From Plantago ovata (Eukaryota > Streptophyta > Magnoliopsida > Lamiales > Plantaginaceae): DNA of 64,000 nt. The position numbers and the translations under genes are program-made. The DNA is taken from the NCBI GenBank assembly GCA_028274465.1, contig CM051455.1, positions 118,457,547 through 118,521,546 on the forward strand. The letters are read 5' to 3'. Every line of letters begins with the position of its first letter. Positions within the stretch are counted from its first letter, which is position 1. This document shows, in pieces, positions 21,609 through 32,446 of the stretch. A model generated the notes under the pieces. The model was not told the origin of the DNA and searched no databases. It saw nothing but the letters and a program-made list of their open reading frames with translations.

Positions 21609-24244
21609 TGTAACACCCCATTTTTTTAAATTATTTAATTATTTATTTAATTATTATTTTATTATTTAATTATTTAATTTAGTTAATTAATTATCAGAGT
21701 AAATTATTTATTCGATAATTAGTTAATTAATTTCGCGTAAGTTAGTTCGTTTCATTTCGTTTGGATCAAGCTAGACTATCTGATGTGCTAGCTCTTTTGG
21801 CCCATTTCTTTGGCCCAGTCAAGGCCTGTTGACCGGCCCTTTTGACCCAAAACCCTAACCCTAGTCCTCTCTTTCCCTCATCAATCTTTCTCAGCCGTAA
21901 CCTAGAAAAGAAAGAAGAAAGAAAAACATCTTCTCTCTGCCTCCCTTACTCTCTTCGCTCATCACCTCCATCTCCTTATTGTTTCAACTTCTCACCATCA
22001 TCATCATCACCACTTACCACCGGCCGCCGCCGCCGTCTGCTCAGATCACAGCCGCTCCGTCCGACCCAGTTGTCGCCGCCGCCGTCGCGTTTCACTGCCG
22101 CCGTCCGCCGCGGTGTTGTCGATCGATCCAATCGATCGATCCGGCCGTTCCGTCTATTCTTGTCCGTGCCGCCGCCGTGTTTGCCTCCGCCGCACCGTAC
22201 GCCGGGCCGCCGCCATCGATCGATCCGTTCGTGTTTGTCTCTCGGCCGCCGCTATCTGTTCTCTATTGCAGTTCGATCGTTCTGATCGGTCCGCTCCGTT
22301 CACCGTGCCGCCTGACTACGCCGCCGCTCGATCGATCTCCTTCGCCGCCGCCGTTCGGTCGATTTCGTCTGTCCGTTTGTCTCTAGCCGCGCCGCCGCTC
22401 CGATCTCGTCCGCCGCGGTTCTGTCTGTTTCGATCGATCGGTAAGAAATCTCGGTTATTTCTGACCTTTCTGTTTCGATTTCGATTTTGGTTACGAATTC
22501 AATTTGAATCTCGGTTTTAATTTTCCTTTCTTCTCGATTCACTCGTTTGCAGATCGTTCAACCCTTTCTTTCGATTCGAAGGTAAATATCGTTTCTCATA
22601 CTGCTGCTCTTGATTCGAATCTCAGTATTCTCGTTTTCTGTTTGGACTTTTACCTTGGACAATTTTACCCTTGATCGATCTGACCTTGTTAATTATTTCG
22701 AACCGAGAACCGGGACTTAGGTTGTTAGTATAGTTACTGTTTGCTGGACTTGTGAACTTATTGACCTCGTATGTTGAAATTGATTTCCTGTTTGACCTCG
22801 AAAGGACTTTTGGACCTTGCTGTTCTGTTTTGGATTTTTGTGGACTGATTTGGGAAACCTAAAAACCTAAAGGACCTTTTTGCAGTTTTACCATTGACCG
22901 TAGTTGACTGACAGTAGGCTTTTATCGTAAACCTTTTTGCTTTGAGAAGACTGTTTGATGTCTGGAAAACTACTGGTTCGTTTGTACTGTCTATTTTCGA
23001 AAGGGTTTTTCTTGCAATTTACCACTGAGGGTATTTTGGTAATTTCCAGAATCTGAAAATCGAGAGAGTTTCTGAAAATGTTTTAAACTTAGTTTCTGTT
23101 TTTGTAAGTTAGTATTGACTTGACTTGCTAGCCTAGTTGGTTAGGTCCTCGCTTGACTAACTTAGAGGTCCCGAGTTCGAACCCCGACTTTACCATTCCT
23201 TTTTCAACCTTTTTCCTTCCGCCCGTTCGACTTCTAATTTGTGTTTAGTACTTTCTTGTTAGGTTCTCCGTTTTCCGTAAACCCGTAAAGCTCATTTCTC
23301 ATTGAAGGTCTTTTACTCGCAAGCTAAGGTGAGTGTTCACCCCTAAACCTATTATTTGCGAAAAACTGGAAGGCTACGTGACTGTTTGTAGCTATTACTG
23401 TATACTGTATATTGTATGCTTCCGCGTAAAAGTATAAGTCCTAAGTATGACTTTTGGATTTCTGTTTATTGCTACTCTATTCTGTACTGACCTTTCTATA
23501 GGAACACCTCTCGGTGTTAATTAATTGTATCTGTTGTTCTGTATCTATTCTGTTTCTGTGTGACCGGTCGATTAGGTTATGGTTAGGTAGGCTTGGGTAG
23601 TAGAGGACTATCGGGTTTAATTTGCTTGATCGTGGCCTAGTCTATTCCCTTTTAGGCGCGAGGCAGAAGTCGCTGAGGTCTATTAGGGTCGTAGGATCTG
23701 TTTCCCCAAAGTACACGGGGGTTTCTGTTTCTGTCCGGAGTTATGCATCCTCTGGAGGGAGTTATAAGGGCATTCTGGGAGTAGGAGCAATAAGGCGGGC
23801 TGCACCAACGGTCTACAACGTATCTGTTCTGCTAATCTGTTTTATGTGTTATGTTCTGTTTGCTCGTTTTTCTGAAAAGACTTTGTTTTTAAAACTGTTT
23901 ACTTACTGTTTTAACTTAGAACCTCACTGAGATCCTTTATCTCACACTCTTTTGTTTTTCCAAAATTCCTTCCTTCCAGATGCAGCTGAGGATGTGCGTG
24001 ACTAGGAAGCCAGCGACTGAGAGAAGGGTCTGGGGTGTCACGGGTTTCTTTTCAAAATAAGAAGATACACTTTTATTGTCTTCATTCGTTGTCTATTCGA
24101 ATTTGAGTTGTTATTGGATATTATTTATTATTGTTAGCGTCAAAGGTTATTTTGGCATTTATTGTCGACCGTTGTTATTAAAGTATTTTTCGATTTTTCC
24201 TTTTTCAAGAAAATATTTTGTTTTCAAAAACCGGTACCGTTACA
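21609..24244 (+). repeat. Element D 3' LTR
   Basis: This copy of 13342-15968 differs by about 2%, mainly by C/T and G/A changes. It is 9 bp longer (small indels such as TTAA near 23619). It keeps the GGCCCA motifs, telobox, splice-like sites and the better-preserved Pol III boxes. It ends CGTTACA next to the target copy TCACT. Confidence 0.94.
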
Positions 24245-25823
24245 TCACTGGATTCAAGCAGGACTATGATGAGACCGTCTACACCGCGTTTGAGAGGTTC
24301 CAAGATCTCACGAACAAGTGCCCTGACCATGGTTTTGAACTTTCCGACCTAGTCCAACACTTCTACAATGGACTAACCTTCGAGAACCAACAAGTGGTGG
24401 ATTTCCAATGCCGAGGCAATATTTGGGAGGAAACCGCATAAGCCGTCTGGGCAGTTTTCGAAAGGCTTGCTAAGGGTTCGCAGTTCAAGGACCCAAGAGC
24501 AATGGTTAGGAGACGTGGACCTGAAGCTCCACCGACTCAAGAAGCCCCTATGTACAGTGGGAATGGGGATCAATTCGAGTGCTTTACCAACGAGTTGAAG
24601 CAAGTCCTCAAGAGCGCCACCGGAACAACTGTTTCGAACGAAGTATGCCGAATATGCTAGAACTATGGGCATGGGGCTCATATGTGTAGATCGGAGCTGG
24701 CATACGATGATGGCAACTGGGCTCGAGGAGGCGAAGAAGAAGCCTTTGCTACGGAGTTTGGCACTCAAGAAGTTAGCTACGGACAAGACGGTAGGAATCC
24801 TCGAGGTGGATTTTGGAGAAGAGGATACCGTAACAATCAAGGATATGCACCGGCTAACCAAACTTATGGACCTAACCAAGACCGTAGTAGGCTGAACTAT
24901 GGTAATGATCACTGCAAAAACCCCGCTCCGAAAGAGCCACCGAAGTCGAAGTCGGCTCAATTGATGGAGAACTTGCAGAAGATCGTCGATCACACACAAA
25001 GTTTTCTCAAACGTTATAAGGAAGATTCTGAGAAGACTAGGGCAAGGCTCGATAGGTTGGAAGAGAGCACTAGGCTTGCCCATCAAAAGATTCAAGAGTT
25101 GATCGACCGAGGAGCAAGTAGGGAACAAGGCAAACTGCCTAGCAACACTATGAAGTCGAAATTGGCTGGTGATGTACCTGACGAAATCACCATCAGGAAG
25201 GTCGTTAGGTGCGAGTGTTGCATGACGGAAGAACTTCTACAAGCTGAGGAAGAAGAGAAGGACTTTGGTTCTGACGCAAGTGATAAGGAGCAAGAGGATC
25301 CCGAACCACTCCCTAAAAGTTTCGACGTTAAGGTAGGGATTGGTGATCTTGAAGATGTCGTGCCACACTAGACACGGGATCCTACTCAAACATAATCCCC
25401 TTGAATGTGTTTGAAAAGAGCAACCTTGGAAAACTATCTGAGCAAAGGGCTATTGTGCGTCTGGCGGATGGATCCTTTATGAGACCCGAGGGCGTTGTAA
25501 AAAATGTGTTGGTCAAGATTGGTGAAGCATCTATATACACCAATTTTGTAGTTATGCCGGCGTCTGCACCTGGAACGGGGGATGTCATACTCTTAGGGCA
25601 AACATTCTTGACTAAACTACGCTCCGTGATGGACATCTACCAAAGAACTTGCACTATTGAAGAAGATGGCAAGCAACACGTATTGCAAACCATACCAGAT
25701 CCACCTGAACCGCCTGATATTACTACTCACTACTGTGGTCTTGCAGCCTATATTCTTTCTTATTCACAGGTTCGTGGCATATCAATCAAGGGGAAGCCTA
25801 GTACCCGCAAAAAGAGGAGATAG
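24245..25823 (+). pseudogene. Element C gag (rest) and protease
   Basis: This continues the gag cut by D (ITGFKQDYDET). TAA at 24439-24441 and TAG at 24658-24660 interrupt the frame, the second inside the zinc knuckle (CRIC-stop-NYGHGAHMC). After the linker, a 1-nt deletion near 25358 shifts the frame just before the protease motif LDTGSYSN. The protease then reads to the stop at 25823 (PASAPGTGDVILLG, basic tail KKRR). Three lesions make it a clear pseudogene, consistent with C being older than D. Confidence 0.87.
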
Positions 25824-25866
25824 GCGCAGACAGGAGTCAAGTCAAAGACTTTAAACAATGATGCTA

Positions 25867-25884
25867 TCCGGGAGGCAACCCGGA
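25867..25884 (+). promoter_or_regulatory. Conserved AGGCAA-loop hairpin downstream of protease
   Basis: TCCGGG-AGGCAA-CCCGGA forms a 6-bp stem with a 6-nt loop, about 45 nt after the protease stop. Copies lie at 5451-5468 (A), 34263-34280 (E), 48736-48753 (F) and 56378-56395 (G, with CTCGGG/CCCGAG arms). The loop is invariant and the G arms are changed in a pairing-preserving way. The function is unknown and probably acts in RNA. Confidence 0.7.
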
Positions 25885-26477
25885 ATTTTTATCGCTTTCT
25901 TTACCGCTTTAGATTTTATCTCACGAATTTGATTGAGTATTATAGGTCACTTATTCAAGCATTAGCTCTCACCTTGGATCCACTTTCGACGTTCGGGACG
26001 AGCGACGACGTTCAGGTTTGGGGAGGAGGTTATCGCTGGTTATCTCTATACTTATCTTGCTTATGATAAACTCGTGAAATTTTTTGCATTTGCACGTTTA
26101 CTGCTTTCCTAGGACAGTCTTGCATGTTTTATATGGAGTTTATTGCCGAATTATTTGAACTTTTTTATTGGGTAGATCAACTAACTATGCCATTAATCAT
26201 ATGCTTCATCTCTATGAATTTGTTTGAAGTTTTTCTCGCTTGGCTTGTCACATTTATGTATTGCACTTAGTTAAGCATGGTAGTCTCGACATCACTTAGT
26301 GGTGTTTTCTCTACTGCGGTTCACGAAGGCCTTTATAATAGGATGATGCATGTTAGGGTCTTATGGTTGTTTTCCCGAGTAATTATGTACCTAAGAGGCA
26401 ACAAGTCTTCACCATGCTTTGAGATTGATAAATGCCTAGGAAGGAGGTAGTGTGAGGTTGTGTGATCCTTTGTTTAT

Positions 26478-26611
26478 AACCTATTCTTCCGAATAGGTTT
26501 TGGGAGGGGTTACACCATCATAGACTTGTTTCTGTTTTTCATTTCCGTATCTTGAGTTTATTTTTCCTTTTTCGTAAATTTTGTACTCCAACCTATTCTT
26601 TCGAATAGGTT
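26478..26611 (+). repeat. Pair of AACCTATTC hairpins followed by PPT-like purines
   Basis: Two 22-nt inverted repeats have 9-bp arms AACCTATTC/GAATAGGTT and 4-nt loops TTCC (26478-26499) and TTTC (26590-26611). Each runs directly into a G-rich purine run like the real polypurine tract. Equivalent pairs occur in A, E and F, and three occur in G. Confidence 0.7.
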
Positions 26612-27409
26612 TGGGGAAGTCGTGTGAGTCATTTTGTTTCTCTTTTTGTTGTGCTACTGCTGGCTAAAAAAAAATCGAAAAAAAAAAGAAAGAAAAAATT
26701 CCAGAAAAAAAAAAGAGAAAAAGAAAAGAAAAAAGATCCTGGAAAGAAAAAAAAAGAAAAAAGAAAAGACCCCAAAAAACCAAAGAAGGGTCCAAAAAAG
26801 AAAGCCAAATAGCAGTTTAGCAAAGTGTTGAGTCTTTTCCGTTTTTGTAATGTTCGTAATCGTGTTTTCTATTTTTTATCTTTTTTGTCTTAAGTATCAT
26901 CTATTCTAGACCACCCTCGTCCTGCAATTCAGGAAGTGGTGAATAGCTTAAGACTTTACTTGAGAGATGGGTAGAATAGGGGAGTGTTATCTTTTATAGG
27001 GAACCCTCCTTCGTTTGATGAGAGCCAGTACTGGTTCGACCTCTTTTGAGAAAAAGTCTTAACATGGTGGAACAATAGTAAGTCCTCAGTTTCATAGGCA
27101 CGGGGCAACCATTCGTATCTTAGCATGCTTCATTACGTCGTCACTGACTAGGTCCAGCTATAGAATGTTACGAGAGACTATCTTGTCTTGACATAAGTGC
27201 TTATGTGGATGTGTATAAGTCAATCGAGGTATTCTTCAACCTATATTCATGCTTTGATTCATATGGTTTTTGTTCATATGTTATTTGGTAGATTCAGTAG
27301 ATTAGTTCATTTTATTTGGCATGAAATTCCATTTTGTGTCTTTCATGTTTTTTGTATTAGAGTCTAGCTTAGTTGCTTGAGGACAAGCAAAGGTTCGGTT
27401 TGGGGAGTT

Positions 27410-28648
27410 TGATGAATGTGTATTTTACACTTTCATTCGAGTCTTTTTCACCTATTTTAGCTATCCTCTATGTTAATTTAGTTATATTTTAATGCATTTT
27501 ATATCCTCTATGTTTTGGTTGAAATTCGAAGATTTTCGGGTAATTATATTGAAGTTGACAAGGAATTGGTGTTCCAGAAGCCTATTTGGAGTATCTGAAG
27601 GTTTCCGGATAGGATTTGAAGTCTAGGGGCCGAATCTGGAGGTTAGAAGGTTACTAGAAGTCAGAAACCGAGTCCGAAAAGGGGAAGAAATCCAAAAACG
27701 CGTCGAAAACGCGGAATTCCGCGAGAAATTCTCTGGGGCGAACCGCCCCAGAGGTGGGGCGAACCGCCCCACAATATTTCGGGGCCTATATATAGTTGCT
27801 CAGTTTTCTCCGAAAATCATATCTTTCCAGACCTACTTTCTCACCTCTCTCTATAGTTTTAGGTAGGAACTTCCCGGGGCCTGTCCTGGGAGTTCTGTAG
27901 CTTAGGGGATACTTTTTCATAGCAGATTGGAGCTCGTAGGATCGCAATTCTTCGGAGATTGACAACCTTCGGTAACTTGTATCTTACAGTTTAATCTACT
28001 TATTATATATATCTTTCAATATGTTTTCTTCTATGATTTCTGTCGATTGCATGCCTATTATGAGTAGCTAAACTTATCGTTGGTGGTAGTATGAGAATTC
28101 TTAGCGAAGGGAAGATAATCATGCTAATGGCTATATCGCACATTATACTCCGTGTCATTGCTTTATTTCGTTGATCAGTTGCAACCAAAATTCTCGTATG
28201 TTGTATTACTTATTATGCACAATTGGACACTTGTCGACCATCAGACCAATTATCTTCGTAGTGTTGAATAATTACGGAACACATTAGGACAATCGTGATT
28301 GACTTGTCAGACCAATTAACTTCGTAGTGCTTAATATTTGCAACCGGACACTAGATTGACTCAAAGATCTCTATGCAAGACCGAGGAATTTATGCATGAT
28401 TATCGACCCATTATGTTAAGAAGGACCATACTATCACCAATCTCCATTATCTTCTAGAAACCCCCTTTTTCTATCTGTCTGCTGTTTTATATTCTCTTGT
28501 TAAATAGATAAAGCTAGTTATAGTCCTGAGAGAACGACACTCGAGTCATTCTACTGCTACACTACGGTTTTCGTTGTAGTTGTGGATTGCCTTTGGCTAA
28601 TAAAAAATTTATTTGCTTGAATTCGGAGCACGACATCCGCGTTCATTA
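27410..28648 (+). repeat. Element C 3' LTR
   Basis: 1239 bp, about 2% different from the 5' LTR. It keeps two perfect TGGGGCGAACCGCCCCA palindromes (27734-27750 and 27755-27771) just upstream of the TATA box TATATATAG (about 27787-27795). The terminal dinucleotide is TA, not CA. CTTAC (28649-28653) is the right target copy. Confidence 0.93.
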
Positions 28649-28653
28649 CTTAC

Positions 28654-29640
28654 CAAGGAAACCCTCATGATGATGACATTCATAATTACAACAATTATGA
28701 GAACCGCCCCGTGAATGGAAGCATCCACACTCTCACAATTGTGGGATGACCTGCGGGGGGCGACACTCGTAATCAAAGAGAGATTACGGCGGACAATCTT
28801 AGGGTCCGAGATGTGAAGTATGCTCAAGCTGCACGACCGGGAACCAATGTTATCTCGTTCGATGATAGCGAGATACCTCTGAAGCATGCCGGAGGAGGGA
28901 ACATATATGATCCTTGCGTCCCACTTGTAGTTTCCTTGGATGTTCAATCATACAAGTTAGGAAGAATCCTCGTCGACACCGGGTGCTCGGCGAACTTGAT
29001 TTTCACCGGAACCTTGAAAAGGATGCAAATGAATCCAAGAGAAGGGCTCAGGGAAGTGAGGAGCGCATTGGTAGGGTTTGGAGGAAAACCTATCATGCCA
29101 CTCGGAATGATCAACCTCACGGTAGCAATGGGTAGCGCTCCTAGACGAGTGACGCAACATGTTCCTTTTGTGGTCGTCGATATGCCGTTTGATTATTTTG
29201 CAGTCCTAGGCCGACCCGGTCTCTCAATTCCGAGCCGTAGTGTCCACGGTCCACAACAAGTTAAAGTTCCCCACTCCTTTGGGAATTGGACAAGAAGTAG
29301 GAGACATACGATAAGCATGGGAGTGCTACACCATGTCAGCCAAGTTCACTTCTAGGGTTACCATTGGAGAACCCAACCCGGGGCAATCATCCGAGGAGAC
29401 ACCCCTTGTTCACAATGCGCCTTATCGTTTCTACACGGTTCGGCGAGTGAAGAGAAAGTCGAAAAAGCCAAGTCCGTCACTTAGGCGAAGAAAAGCAATC
29501 ATGAAGAAAGACAAGGATACTCTAGTAGGAGCTGTTAAGGAGCTCGAGGAGTATCAAGTGATTCCACCAGTCCCACCCTCTTCCAAAAAGAAGAAATTCT
29601 TTGAGGAAAACAAAATAGAAGCAAGAGAAGCCCTATAAGA
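28654..29640 (+). pseudogene. Tat-like protease region
   Basis: This continues the Tat gag frame directly after element C. An in-frame TGA near 28750 precedes the protease, with active-site motif VDTGCSANLIF (about 28973-29005) and AVLGRPGL (about 29205-29228). A frameshift near 29275 and a stop near 29638 follow. The downstream sequence to 29825 corresponds to the pre-RT linker (EIQIVEG, TKIGTEM) and appears to carry an internal deletion. Confidence 0.78.
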
Positions 29641-29825
29641 AATCCAAATTGTCGAAGGAAGTGCCGACAAGGTCACAAAAATCGGTACCGAGATGACTAC
29701 AGAAGTCAGGATGAAACTTATCCAATGTTTGAAGGATAACAGCGACATCTTCGCGTGTCGCCGTTCACCATCTGAACGTAGACCCGTCGATCACCCACAT
29801 CTGAGAAAAGCGAAGAGACTTCAGT

Positions 29826-31023
29826 GTGAAAGATAATGCCATCATAGAAGTGGAAGTCCAAAGACTTCTTAAGGCCGGCCACATCAAGGAGGTGAGATAC
29901 TCCGATTGGGTATGCAATGTGGTCCTCGTAGAGAAGGGTCCGGGAAAGTGGAGAATGTGCAACAACTTCACAAGGCTCAACAAGTTTTGCCCGAAGGATC
30001 CCTACCCTCTCCCACAGATCGACCAGCTGGTCGATTCCACCGCTGGATGCGCCCTCCTGAGTTTCATGGATGCATACCAGGGATTCTACCAGGTCAAAAT
30101 GGCCAAAGATGATGTGCCCAAGACTGCTTTCTTCGCTAATGGCAATGTGTATTGCTTCAACTTGATGCCATTCGTTCTGAAAAACGCCGGAGCGACCTAC
30201 CAGAGGTTAATCAACAAGATGTTCAAAGAAGAGCTTGGTAAAACAATGGAAGTATATGTTGACGAAATGCTCGTCACGAGCAAGACCGAGGAGCAACATG
30301 TAGGTTACCTGGGAAAATGCTTCTCAATCTTGAGAAAATATGGCATGAAGCTCAACCCGGCGAAGTGTACCTTCAGAGTCAAAGGGGGAAGTTCCTCGGT
30401 TACATGGTAACAGAGAGAGGAATAAAAGCAAACCCCGAGAAAATAAAGGCCATCCTCGATCTTCCTCAACCTCAATCCATCAATGAGGTGCAACAACTGG
30501 TCGGAAAGTCAATAGCATTAAGTAGATTCATCTCGAGATCTGCCGAGAAAAATCTACCATTTTTCAAACTGCTAAGGAAGAGCAGCCACTTCGAGTGGAC
30601 GAAGGAATGCGAGGAAGCCTTCGAGAAGCTGAAAGAGTACTTACTCGCTCCCCCACTATTGTCGAATCCCATAGAAGGAAAGGTACTTTACTTATACCTA
30701 GCAGCAACTGGGGAAGCTATCAGCTTGGTCTTGGTACGAATCCAAGGTAACGACCACTTGCCCATCTACTACTTGAGTAAACTACTCGCCGGAGCTGAAA
30801 CGCGGTACATGGATATCGAGAGGCTATCCTTTGCCCTCGTTTATACGGCAAGGAGGTTGAAGCCCTACTTTGGTGCTCACAACGTTGTAGTCTTGACGAA
30901 GCAACCTCTTGAGCAAGTCCTTGGAAAATCCGAAAACTCGGGAAGATTGGCAAGATGGGCAATTGAATTAAGTGAGTACGACATCGACTATCAAGCACCC
31001 GTGGCCAAGAAAGCACAAGTCAT
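29826..31023 (+). pseudogene. Tat-like reverse transcriptase and partial RNase H
   Basis: The RT shows KWRMCNNFTRLNK, DPYPLPQID, FMDAYQGFYQV and the active site YVDEMLV near 30259-30279. YVDD is the norm, so the second catalytic aspartate is Glu, and the usual Asp of RMCxDF is Asn. A frameshift near 30395 leads into the RT thumb and RNase H region (YYLSKLLAGAETRY, WAIELSEYDIDY). Element E's LTR cuts it at 31024, so the rest of RNase H and integrase are missing. The enzyme would be inactive even without the frameshifts. Confidence 0.85.
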
Positions 31024-32292
31024 TGATGAATGTGTATTTTACACTTTCATTCGAGTCTTTTTCACCTATTTTAGCTATCCTCTATGTTAATGTAGCTATA
31101 TTTTAATGCATTTTATTAGAATAGTGTCACGTTTCCCTTTAGATTTATTTTACAGGTTTTGGTTGAAATTCGAAGATTTCCGGGCAATTATATTGAAGTT
31201 GACAAGGAATTGGTGTTCCAAAAGCCTATTTGGAGTATCTGAAGGTTTCCGGATGGGATTTGGAGTCTAGGGGCCGAATCTGGAGGTTAGAAGGCTACTA
31301 GAAGTCAGAAACCGAGTCCGAAAAAGGGAAGAAATCCAAAACCGCGTCGAAAACGCGGATTTCCGCAAAAATTTTCTGGGGCGAACCGCCGCGCATGTAG
31401 GGCGAACCGTCCCACAGTATTTCGAAGCCTATATGTAGTTGCTCAGTTTTCTCCGAAAATCATATCTTTCAGACCTTCTCTCTCACCTCTCTCTATAGTT
31501 TTAGGTAGGAACTTCCCGGGGCCTGTCCTGGGAGTTCCGTAGCTTAGGGGATACTTTTTCATAGCAGTTTGGAGCTCGTAGGATCGCAATCATCCGAAGA
31601 TTGACAACCTTCGGTAACTTTGTATCTTACAGTTTTATTCTACTTATTTTATTATTCTTTCAACATTTTTTCTTCTATGATATCTGTTGATTGCATGCCT
31701 ATTATGAGTAGCTAAACTTATCGTTGGTGGTAGTATGTGAATTCTTAGCGAAGGGAAGATAATCATGCTAATGGGTATATCGCGCATTATACTCCGTGTC
31801 ATTGCTTTATTTCGTTGATCAGGCACAGCCTAAATTCTCGTATGTTGTATTAATTATTATGCATAATTTGACACTTGTCGACCATCAGACCAATTATCTT
31901 CGTAGTGTTGAATAATTACGGAACACATCAGGACAATATTTATTGACTTGTCAGACCAAATTATTTTCGTAGTGCTTAATATTTGCAACAGGACACTAGA
32001 TTGATTCAAAGATCTCTATGCAAGACCGATGAATTATGCATGATGATCGACTCGTTATGCTAAGAAGGACCATACTATCACCAATCTCCATTATCTGCTA
32101 GAAACCCCTCTGCTATCTGTTTGCTGTTTTTATATTCTAAATTAGATTTGATAAAGCTAGTTATATTCCTGAGAGAACGACACTCGAGTGATTCTACTGC
32201 TACACTACGGTTTTCGTTGTAGTTGTGGATTGCCTTTGGCTAATTACAAATTTATTTGACTGAATCCGGAGCATGACATCCGCGGTTCATCA
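31024..32292 (+). repeat. Element E 5' LTR
   Basis: 1269 bp, TGATGAATGTG to GGTTCATCA. The palindromes upstream of the TATA region (about 31378-31415) are decayed, and the TATA box is altered (TATATGTAG near 31430). It matches the C LTR closely and is non-coding. Confidence 0.92.
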
Positions 32293-32295
32293 AAT

Positions 32296-32313
32296 TGGCG
32301 CCGTTGCCGGGGA
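32296..32313 (+). other. Element E primer-binding site (tRNA-Asp)
   Basis: A perfect TGGCGCCGTTGCCGGGGA lies 3 nt after the LTR. Confidence 0.93.
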
Positions 32314-32446
32314 CTATACTCCTTTTTTCTGTTTAATTTGTTTATATTTTCAGCATTCAATTACTAATTCTAGTAGTTTTAGTTTTCCTTTTTAATCTCT
32401 CTCTGATACTCCTTTCCTAGCTTGTCACAGATATTCAGGTCTTGTG

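Larger units (their letters stand above)
13342..24244 (+). mobile_element. Element D: Tekay-type chromovirus (Ty3/gypsy)
   Basis: This is a structurally complete 10.9-kb element: LTRs of 2627 and 2636 bp beginning TGTAACACCCC and ending CGTTACA, an initiator-Met primer site, a leader ORF, gag-protease, RT-RNase H-integrase with a chromodomain-like tail, and a polypurine tract. The target duplication is TAACT (13337-13341) and TCACT (24245-24249), with one mismatch. I count roughly 50-60 differences between the LTRs (about 2%), mostly transitions, implying fairly recent insertion. Nonsense and frameshift changes and an altered integrase zinc ligand make this copy unlikely to move by itself. 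Long LTRs and the tail chromodomain fit the Tekay/Del lineage. Confidence 0.95.
25824..27409 (+). other. Element C 3' non-coding region and PPT
   Basis: No gene. It holds the GGGAGGCAACCC hairpin (25867-25884), two AACCTATTC hairpins (26478-26499 and 26590-26611), an A/G-rich tract (about 26666-26805) and a conserved block ending in GAGGACAAGCAAAGGTTCGG. The polypurine tract TTTGGGGAG (27399-27407) lies against the 3' LTR. Where F and G have ORF2, C has only about 260 bp of AT-rich sequence. Confidence 0.85.
11375..28648 (+). mobile_element. Element C: non-autonomous Athila-like GAG-PR element, split by D
   Basis: Both LTRs are complete (1238 and 1239 bp). The 5-bp target duplication CTTAC is perfect (11370-11374 and 28649-28653). 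The order is primer site, gag-protease, structured 3' region, polypurine tract, 3' LTR. No pol genes or ORF2 are present. Chromovirus D sits inside gag. Without D, C is about 6.4 kb. The 3' LTR ends TTCATTA instead of TTCATCA, a single transition. Confidence 0.93.
2204..31023 (+). mobile_element. Tat-like Ty3/gypsy element, split by A, C and E
   Basis: The LTR ends are TGTTGAA (2204) and TTCAACA (9258), an inverted terminal pair. A primer site follows at 9261. Gag starts at 9346, then protease, reverse transcriptase and RNase H fragments follow at 28654-31023. Element A interrupts the 5' LTR, element C (with D inside) interrupts the end of gag, and E cuts RNase H at 31023. Integrase and the 3' LTR are absent, probably lost at the 35849/35850 junction. 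Stops, frameshifts and a changed catalytic residue make it dead. The Tat assignment rests on primer-site type, gag and pol sequence character, and general knowledge of the lineage. Confidence 0.85.

Noticed and set aside
24373..25128. 251-codon antisense ORF over element C gag (also at 6524-6985 and 49733-50272)
   Set aside because: A shadow of the gag frame on the other strand, with no independent domain or conserved start.
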